64,000 nt of DNA. Origin: Chaetomium olivaceum (taxonomy: Eukaryota > Ascomycota > Sordariomycetes > Sordariales > Chaetomiaceae). Position 1 is the first letter of the stretch. Each line of letters begins with the position of its first letter. The DNA lies in the NCBI GenBank assembly GCA_039881045.1, contig JAYWVB010000011.1, forward strand, positions 248,001-312,000, in the 5' to 3' direction. The position numbers and the translations under genes are program-made. The notes under the pieces were generated by a model. The model ran no database searches. It was not told the DNA's origin and saw nothing but the letters and a program-made list of their open reading frames with translations. Below, one piece after another: positions 57,639 through 64,000 of the stretch.

Positions 57639-60600
57639 CTAACGCCGCTGCCGCTTGTCCTGATGGCTTCCGCCACCTGCATCTACACCCTCGCTCCTGC
57701 GCTTCCGAGCCCTTTCATCACCACGTGGATCTCCACGCTCATCACCCGGTCTCGACGACCGCGACTCTCGAGGCGGGCCATTGCCCCTCGAAGTCCCGCT
57801 CCGCCCATAATCCTCCCCTCTTCCTCCATCACCCCTGCCTCCACCCGGTGGTCCATCACCCCTCGGCCCAGAAGGACCCTCGCCACGATGGCCACGGTGA
57901 GAACTCGACTCGCGCGGCGGTACGAGATCCCTCCCGCCGCCGGGAATCGGCTCTCGGCCACCACCCGTCGGCTCTCGCATTGACCGACGAGTGTCCCTCT
58001 CGTCGCGGGTACTGCTCCCCGGTACATTAGACGACCTCCTATCCCTGTCTCTATGATCACGGGGATCCTTGGCGTCACCGCGCTCTCGATCCGGCGTACG
58101 TTCCCTGCTGCTGCGCCCAGAAGCACGAGTGCTGCGCTCTGATCGGTGATGTTCACGACGACTACGTTCGTGCTCGGTGCGGCTGGAACCATAGTCGTCG
58201 CCATTCATGGGACCCCGGTTGCTGGTGTCGCGACTGTCACGGACATCACGGACGTCGCGGGAGTCGCTAGCGACCTGAATCGGTTCGGCTCCGCGTGGTG
58301 TACGGTCCGTGCTCTCACGACGGGATGAATCTCGGAATGGCTCAAGTGGCCGTTCGTGAACGGGCGTTCCTACAGGTGAGGCGCCAACCAGTATTTGGGC
58401 GTCTGAGCCCGCTAGGCTGGGCCGCGATCGGGACATGCGCAGGCTTGGGCCGCGCGCACTGTCGGCAGAGGCTTTGTCAAGCATGTTTTGGATGCCCCGG
58501 AGCTGTCGGCCGCCGGGCCTCATCCGGTCGCCGGCAGCGGCAGGGCCGGTAGGGGCCGATGAGAAATCCGCACTGGGGCCGGACGGCGCTGATCGTGTCC
58601 CCAAGTTAGGTGCCGGCATCGATGGACGGTCAGGGGTGTGCATGGGGGGACGGGCTTGCGAGCCATGCCCCGGTGGCTGAGCGGCAATCTGATTTAGACG
58701 ATCCGGGTGAACGCCCGACGGCCCCGACGACCCCGAAGGTGCTGTCGGGGGAGGGGGCGGTGGGGGAGGAGCCGGCACTTGGTTGATTTGACGAACCCTG
58801 TCCGGATGCACTCCCACCGAAGGGGGCGCGGTTGATGTTGGAGAGTTCACGCTGGCGTTGTCATATTGCCCTCGGCGAGAGCGTGAAGCGGAGGGCCCAG
58901 TTGGCGGATGTCGTTCGGGGGTGGGCGGACGGATAGGCTCAAGTACCGGGAACCTATTGTCGGGCCGCATCGGGGGCCCGTTGGCAGGGCCGGTTCTACC
59001 AGCAGACCGGCCGCCCCGGCCTCGCGGACCCGAGGGCGCACCCACTGGCATATCAACGACGGACTGGATGGGGTTCAGCCGACCATAGTTAGGGTCTTGT
59101 TGGTTGAGTCTCCCGTGGTCGTGATCCGGGCGCGATTGGCCGGGGTATGAGTCTCTAGGGCCAGCCTTCCTATCATCGCGCTCCGCGACCCGGTCCGGCC
59201 GTGAAGATGGCGCTGCCGTTTCTCTATGCGCGTCCCGCACATCCCGCACGTCACGCGGGGTTTCGGGGCGGGGTGAATGACGATGTCGATCATGACGGTC
59301 ATCACGGAGATTGTCCGGCGGAGGGGCGTCCGCCGGCGTGCGATCGGATCGCCTTGGTGATTCCGTCCGCGGGGGCCGCTCGCGGAGCGACTCTCTCGGC
59401 GAGGGACGGGTTGGGGGCTCTCGCGTGTCATTGATGAGAGCAGCCCTGGCTGGATTGACCATTTCTGGCCGCTCAACATCGATTATCCGAGCGCGCTCTG
59501 GGTTGATCGAAGGTCCCTGGACCGTGTTTTGCAGGGCGGGCGCTGACGGAGGAGTGGGGGCGGCAGACTCTCTTGCGGGCCTCGAGTCGGATCGGCTCGG
59601 GCCGTGAGGAGCTCCCCTCTCCCGTGGCGGTGGGCGGCTATCAGGGCGGCTGTCTCGGTCACCGGGTAGCGCATGATCGTGTCGACGCGGCGGAACCTCT
59701 GGTCGTCCTCGGTCAGGAAGTCGGTTGGGTTCGCGGCCAGCATCACGGCCAACAGCCCGCGGTCCGGGTTCGCGCTGTCCGGCGTCGGGAGCACGCCTAT
59801 CGGGGGGTGGGATGTCGCGAGCGGGGCGCTCCGGACGTGGCCCTTCCGGCGTGCGGTAGTCTCTGTCCTGAACACCTGGGAGCTCACGAGCATCGCGTTG
59901 ATGCTGATCCCTTGGCTCCCGGCTGTCCCGATAGTCCCGAGAGTCTCTTGAGGGGAGGTCTCTCCTGTCATTCCGAGGCTGACTAAACCTGGGTCCTGGC
60001 GCATCGGGCCTGCTGGGCAGATCCGGCCTACTTGGAAGGCCAGGTCCACCGGGTGGGAGGGTCGTGAACCTAGGTGGCGGTTCTTGTCGATTACCGGAGT
60101 GCGGCGTTGAGACAGGTTTTGGAGTGATTGGCCTGCCAGGATTGGAGGCTGCTGAGCTTGTCCTTGGGGCAGAAGCGTCCCTCGGCAGTTCCCTAGCCGG
60201 CAGCGACCGCGACAGATTCGGTCCGTTTGCCCTTGCAGCCCTCTTTTCGTCCACCTCTCCATCTTCAACCTCGGAGGGATGGGGGGGACGAGCGCCGCCA
60301 CCAGACTTGAATGTTGCCGCTGAACCTCGGAGGGACGAGGTAGCTGGCACGGTGGATCCCTTGTCATCTTTGCCGTCGCTCTTCTGTGGATGGTTAGCGT
60401 CTAACGCCCCTGGCGGCTGAGTAAAAGTACTTACAGCGCCCGGCCGGAAAGCCTGAACGAGGACCCATTTGGACTTCCTCCTTGCCAATTCGGAGTATGT
60501 TGTCTGCGCTGTCACGGACAGGTCGACGCGGTGCCCTTGGGCGGACTCGGGTGCGCTGGAGTTTGCCGACTCGCGATCCTTAATGGTGTTGAGCTGCTCT

Positions 60601-63600
60601 AGGAACTTGTCCGCCATGAAATTGATGGCTGGGAAGAAATCGATGACACCCTTGAGAATGCTGATTGCATTGCGGATATGCATCCATTCTAGGCCGTTGA
60701 GGCATGATCGCAGAGCGGTGTTGAGCTCCTTGTGCCAGCGGAACAGGACTTCCTTGAAGGCATCATGTTCCGTAAACTCTGTCGGCTTCCCCTTGTCATC
60801 AAAGGCCGTGGCGAAGCCGATATACTCCCTAGTCTTGGAACCCTGAAGTTCCTTGAGACCCAAAGCTTCCTTTTCGTAGGCACTCTTGCTGCTATGCCAC
60901 TTGGAAAGGTCGCTGAGGATGAACTTGAGGAACCGGGCCAGATGCTCCGCCTCGCGGACGGTACAGGTAAAAATCAGGGCACGAAGGCGATTGTGGTTGA
61001 ATAGCCGGTCGTAAAGGGGCATGAGCTTGAAGTTCGACTTCGGATTCTCGTGCAGGAACTTGATCAGCCTGAAGCAATAGTCCGCATCCACGGGCGAGAC
61101 CTGCAGACGGGGTAAAATGCATTCTTCGAGCAGGGTATCCGAGGTCGCGTTGGCATCTTGGATGCCGGCAGGGAACCAGCCGTTGGTTTGTCTGCCTATG
61201 TGAAGCTTGGTTTTCTGGAATCGTTCGATCCCATCCTTCATTTCCTGGACAAGGCGCTGCTGCTGATCCATGACGTCCTCGCGTTTCCGTTTCTTGGTGG
61301 CAATAGAACGAGGGGTGTCCGACCGGTCCGTGGCCGATAGTTCTGCTACCTGTGCCTTGAGTCTTTTATTTTCGGCCTCGTAGCTGTCCTGCGGCCAGAC
61401 CAGATTTCCCAGGTGCAGGGACCAGAAGAACACGTAGCAGGCCGGCGAGATGTACCGCCACGACTGCCGAGGCAAAACCTTGGGGATTCCGTCGATGAGC
61501 GGCGCAAGTGCGTCGGAAAGCGATTCTGGCAGTCGGCTGGTTGGTGTGTTCGGTGTCGGGCTGGCATCCGCACCGTTGGCGTCACCTTGGGCTGGGGTAC
61601 CGTCAACCGTCACTGTCTCCATAGCGACGTCACCGTCGATGTCCGTTGTGGTCTTTGCAGGTTGCGGCGGGCCATCTTTGGCAGAGGCGAGGGTCTTCGT
61701 GTCCCAACGGATACTGTTCCGCCGAATCATAAAAGCAAGGTTGGCATCGAGGCCGTAATCCTGCATGAGCTGGATAGCATCGGGTACCAAGCTGTTGAAG
61801 GTGTCGGGATCGAGATTGCTGAGAAGCAGGTCAAGGTACCGGGAGAGAACCTTATGGGCGCCGTCAACAAGGGCGGAGAGGAACTTGACGACGGCGTTTC
61901 CGTCCGTGATCTTGTAGATGGCGTTCTGTCGATATTGGGCAATGTTGATGAGAAGCTGCCCCGCCAGGTTGGATTGCGACAGTGCCTTCATAAGACGCTG
62001 TGCGCTCCGTGCTGACACTTCCCGCTTATCACCGAGGTTGACAAGCGTCTGGTGGCGAAGTAGCTCCCCACCGGTCATGCCACGCAGCTGGGCATCTGTA
62101 AAATCAAACCCAGAGACGATACCGCCCATCGACTCGATCAGCTCTTCCAGGATGAGCAGGTCAGTCGAGTTACCCTGCAGGAGCTGGCTGTGAACGTAGC
62201 GGAGGATCGGCAACGGATCCATGTTGGAATAGCGTTGAAACACCTTCCCAGAGAAGCGCGAGAGCGCTTGCAGCCACTTGCTTGTGAGCAGCACCGAGGT
62301 CGCCTGAGTGCGGCTCCTCTCCTGGCCGGCAAGGGAGCTCAACACGGACCAGACAAGGACATCGTATCCGAGATCGGTGAAGTACTTTGCGCACTCGACG
62401 AAGGCCTCGATTAGGTTATCGTACGATTCGATCTGCTGCAGCGCAACCTTGCAAACGATGCCAGGCGATGGGTAAGCAATCTTTGCAAGGTCCTTGGCCA
62501 TCTGGATGATGTTGCTGTGTGACAACCGCTTCATCTTGCTAAGGGTGTGCAGCCTTGTCTGAGCGAAAGCCTTTTGTATGGGTTCGAGCCGAGAAGTGGC
62601 CCCTTCGTACCACTCGGCGTAGATGTTGAACCGATCTCGTACAGGGTACTGCTTGAGAAGGGTCCACACACTGTCGACGGCCGAGGAATTGGGCTCGCCC
62701 ATACTCAAAGACGGCACCAGTATGCGCTTGAGCAGGTTGAGCCAACGCCCGGCATTGTCGGGTGATCGATCATCGTGGAGGCTCTTGTTGCCGATTCGGG
62801 CAATTTTGGCAACCAGAGCGGCATCCAGGCCGATGTTTACGCCGATGACGTTGAGGAACGAGTCACAGAGGGTGAAAATGTCGTCCACGGTCTGGCAAAC
62901 CGGGACGTTGTCGGCCCACTCATCCCAGTAAAAGCGGTAGGAAGGTCCGTCTTTAGCGTCATTCTGGTCTGCGTTGGGCCATTTCAGCGCGCGTTTGGGG
63001 GGCAGTATCTTGAGTTTCAAGTGTCCCTTGGGCGCGCCTGACTGGTCGGGGTCCAGCTGCTTTTTGGCGGGACATTCGGTCGAGATCGAGGACGTCGGGC
63101 CGCTCTTTTGGAACACGGCCTCGACGGAATGATGGAGAATGCGATGAAAGAGCGGGATGAGGTCGGGGAATGCTCGCAAGATCCAATCGTGCCGCCCGAT
63201 GATGAAAAGCGATTCAGGGATAGCGCCAATGGTGAGAAGACACTTAAGCAGCAGAACTTTCTGGTCATCAGGCTCGCGCAACTCCGGTTTCCCTTCTGTC
63301 GGCTCTGTGGCCTTGTTCGGGTCCGATTTGCTGGCGGCAGCGTCGCGGCGGGGGAGGCTGCCTGGGGGCGGGGGCATATCGTCCGGGAGGGCCCCCGCCA
63401 TCATCAGTGCATTTTGCTCGCCGCCCGGTCGGTTGGCTTTCGCTTTTTCCTCCAGTTCTTTCATCTTCCGAACCTTGACGGCTTCCATGTCTTCATCCAG
63501 CGGCCAGACGTGGTTCCATAGGTCCGTCAGCGAGATAAACCCGACTTTGATGAGTAGGGAGATGAGATAGAGCAAGTTTGCCGGGAGGGTGTCCTCGGGG

Positions 63601-64000
63601 TCTCGAGCTTCAGATGTGTAGAAGCGTAGTTTGAAACCCAACATCTGGGCAGCATCCCGGTTGCCTGGTGGCGGAAGGGTCTTCGTGATCCTGATCCAGT
63701 CTTGCTCGATGCTCGATTCTGGGCCGCCTTCGGTGGCCTCCTTTGCCAGGCGCTCCTCTTCAGATGCGGCAAGTTGCCTGCCGCCCAACTCAAAATAAGC
63801 GTCAAGCTTGAGTTTGCGGGCTCTGTCCCAGAACGCAATATCCCGCTCCAGCCGCCGCTTAGCTAGTTCCAGCTCTTCCTCAGGGGTGGTGGTCGAATCG
63901 ATATGGTGAGGCAAAGCCCATATAGGTAGGCCACCGATGAAATGCTTGGTCGGTAGGCTGAGCTGGCTGCGCGGCCACCATGAGCTAACGCGCAGAAACT
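57639..64000 (-). CDS. THO2: THO complex subunit 2 (5' end outside window)
   Basis: This is the large scaffold subunit of the THO/TREX complex, which couples transcription to mRNA processing and export and limits R-loops. The frame is open from the stop at 57639 to the right edge with no break, so the N-terminus is cut off. About 2,100 residues are visible. The N-terminal helical region includes FISLTDLWNHVWPLDEDM and SYRFYWDEWADNVPVCQTV. The conserved Tho2 domain lies around 60700-61400 on the + strand scale, with LHLGNLVWPQDSYEAEN, then LPRLQVSPVDADYCFRLIKF and NRLRALIFTCTVREAEHLAR. The C-terminal third (57639-60380) is disordered, rich in Arg, Asp, Ser and Pro (RD/RS-like), and ends in KRQRR. 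A 51-nt GT-AG intron candidate lies at 60384-60434. Confidence 0.93.
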   Translation of the reverse strand, partial: FLRVSSWWPRSQLSLPTKHFIGGLPIWALPHHIDSTTTPEEELELAKRRLERDIAFWDRARKLKLDAYFELGGRQLAASEEERLAKEATEGGPESSIEQDWIRITKTLPPPGNRDAAQMLGFKLRFYTSEARDPEDTLPANLLYLISLLIKVGFISLTDLWNHVWPLDEDMEAVKVRKMKELEEKAKANRPGGEQNALMMAGALPDDMPPPPGSLPRRDAAASKSDPNKATEPTEGKPELREPDDQKVLLLKCLLTIGAIPESLFIIGRHDWILRAFPDLIPLFHRILHHSVEAVFQKSGPTSSISTECPAKKQLDPDQSGAPKGHLKLKILPPKRALKWPNADQNDAKDGPSYRFYWDEWADNVPVCQTVDDIFTLCDSFLNVIGVNIGLDAALVAKIARIGNKSLHDDRSPDNAGRWLNLLKRILVPSLSMGEPNSSAVDSVWTLLKQYPVRDRFNIYAEWYEGATSRLEPIQKAFAQTRLHTLSKMKRLSHSNIIQMAKDLAKIAYPSPGIVCKVALQQIESYDNLIEAFVECAKYFTDLGYDVLVWSVLSSLAGQERSRTQATSVLLTSKWLQALSRFSGKVFQRYSNMDPLPILRYVHSQLLQGNSTDLLILEELIESMGGIVSGFDFTDAQLRGMTGGELLRHQTLVNLGDKREVSARSAQRLMKALSQSNLAGQLLINIAQYRQNAIYKITDGNAVVKFLSALVDGAHKVLSRYLDLLLSNLDPDTFNSLVPDAIQLMQDYGLDANLAFMIRRNSIRWDTKTLASAKDGPPQPAKTTTDIDGDVAMETVTVDGTPAQGDANGADASPTPNTPTSRLPESLSDALAPLIDGIPKVLPRQSWRYISPACYVFFWSLHLGNLVWPQDSYEAENKRLKAQVAELSATDRSDTPRSIATKKRKREDVMDQQQRLVQEMKDGIERFQKTKLHIGRQTNGWFPAGIQDANATSDTLLEECILPRLQVSPVDADYCFRLIKFLHENPKSNFKLMPLYDRLFNHNRLRALIFTCTVREAEHLARFLKFILSDLSKWHSSKSAYEKEALGLKELQGSKTREYIGFATAFDDKGKPTEFTEHDAFKEVLFRWHKELNTALRSCLNGLEWMHIRNAISILKGVIDFFPAINFMADKFLEQLNTIKDRESANSSAPESAQGHRVDLSVTAQTTYSELARRKSKWVLVQAFRPGAVSTFTQPPGALDANHPQKSDGKDDKGSTVPATSSLRGSAATFKSGGGARPPHPSEVEDGEVDEKRAARANGPNLSRSLPARELPRDASAPRTSSAASNPGRPITPKPVSTPHSGNRQEPPPRFTTLPPGGPGLPSRPDLPSRPDAPGPRFSQPRNDRRDLPSRDSRDYRDSREPRDQHQRDARELPGVQDRDYRTPEGPRPERPARDIPPPDRRAPDAGQREPGPRAVGRDAGREPNRLPDRGRPEVPPRRHDHALPGDRDSRPDSRPPPRERGAPHGPSRSDSRPARESAAPTPPSAPALQNTVQGPSINPERARIIDVERPEMVNPARAALINDTREPPTRPSPRESLRERPPRTESPRRSDRTPADAPPPDNLRDDRHDRHRHSPRPETPRDVRDVRDAHRETAAPSSRPDRVAERDDRKAGPRDSYPGQSRPDHDHGRLNQQDPNYGRLNPIQSVVDMPVGAPSGPRGRGGRSAGRTGPANGPPMRPDNRFPVLEPIRPPTPERHPPTGPSASRSRRGQYDNASVNSPTSTAPPSVGVHPDRVRQINQVPAPPPPPPPPTAPSGSSGPSGVHPDRLNQIAAQPPGHGSQARPPMHTPDRPSMPAPNLGTRSAPSGPSADFSSAPTGPAAAGDRMRPGGRQLRGIQNMLDKASADSARGPSLRMSRSRPSLAGSDAQILVGASPVGTPVHERPLEPFRDSSRRESTDRTPRGAEPIQVASDSRDVRDVRDSRDTSNRGPMNGDDYGSSRTEHERSRREHHRSERSTRASGRSSRERTPDRERGDAKDPRDHRDRDRRSSNVPGSSTRDERDTRRSMREPTGGGREPIPGGGRDLVPPRESSSHRGHRGEGPSGPRGDGPPGGGRGDGGRGEDYGRSGTSRGNGPPRESRSSRPGDERGDPRGDERARKRRSEGVDAGGGSHQDKRQRR
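60384..60434 (-). other. Candidate 51-nt in-frame intron in THO2
   Basis: On the coding strand the stretch begins GTAAGTAC, contains GCTAACC as a branch-site-like motif and ends CCACAG. Its length is a multiple of three and it carries no stop, so both spliced and retained forms keep the frame. Removal joins FRPGA to KSDGKDD and deletes 17 residues. Confidence 0.75.

Overview
The window looks like chromosomal DNA from a filamentous ascomycete. The gene set points to Sordariomycetes, probably Sordariales, but the sequence alone does not fix the species. Evidence: short GT-AG introns (about 50-100 nt) with CTAAC-type branch sites, long GC-rich exons with G or C at third positions, intergenic stretches of 0.4-4.3 kb, a Zn(II)2Cys6 regulator, a WSC-type cell-wall sensor, and a single-gene cytoplasmic dynein heavy chain of fungal length (about 4,370 residues, lacking the long animal C-terminal cap). 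No rRNA, tRNA, CRISPR, insertion sequence or intact transposon was recognised.

Layout: the 3' part of a CorA-like transporter gene (+, cut by the left edge) converges on a 13.2 kb dynein heavy chain gene (-). Next come a Q/M-rich protein with a MULE/FAR1-type DNA-binding domain (-), a gamma-tubulin complex GCP4-like gene (-) and a spartin/senescence-domain gene (-). A 4.3 kb gap with a 1.3 kb ATG-free stretch leads to a Zn2Cys6 regulator (+). A small 85-residue protein gene (-), a nine-exon GMC oxidoreductase (+) and a CSC1/PHM7-type channel (-) follow. Then three + strand genes: an unrecognised coiled-coil protein, a kelch/beta-propeller single-pass membrane protein with a long cytoplasmic tail, and a WSC protein. 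A THO2 (TREX complex) gene (-) runs off the right edge.

The genes do not form an obvious cluster or operon-like system. Dynein and GCP4 are both microtubule proteins, and the kelch and WSC proteins are both surface membrane proteins, but nothing in the sequence links them functionally.

Two window-wide patterns stand out. First, seven otherwise well-preserved genes carry about twelve small frame breaks, most of them one-base length changes in homopolymers. This looks more like consensus error than gene death, and it matters for anyone using translated products. Second, coding strands repeatedly change from C-rich to G-rich within a gene. I found no convincing new defence, mobile or biosynthetic system. 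The best leads are the intron minisatellite that multiplies a splice-donor-like motif in the GMC gene, the ATG-free leader of the Zn2Cys6 gene, the recruited MULE DNA-binding domain, and the skew switches.
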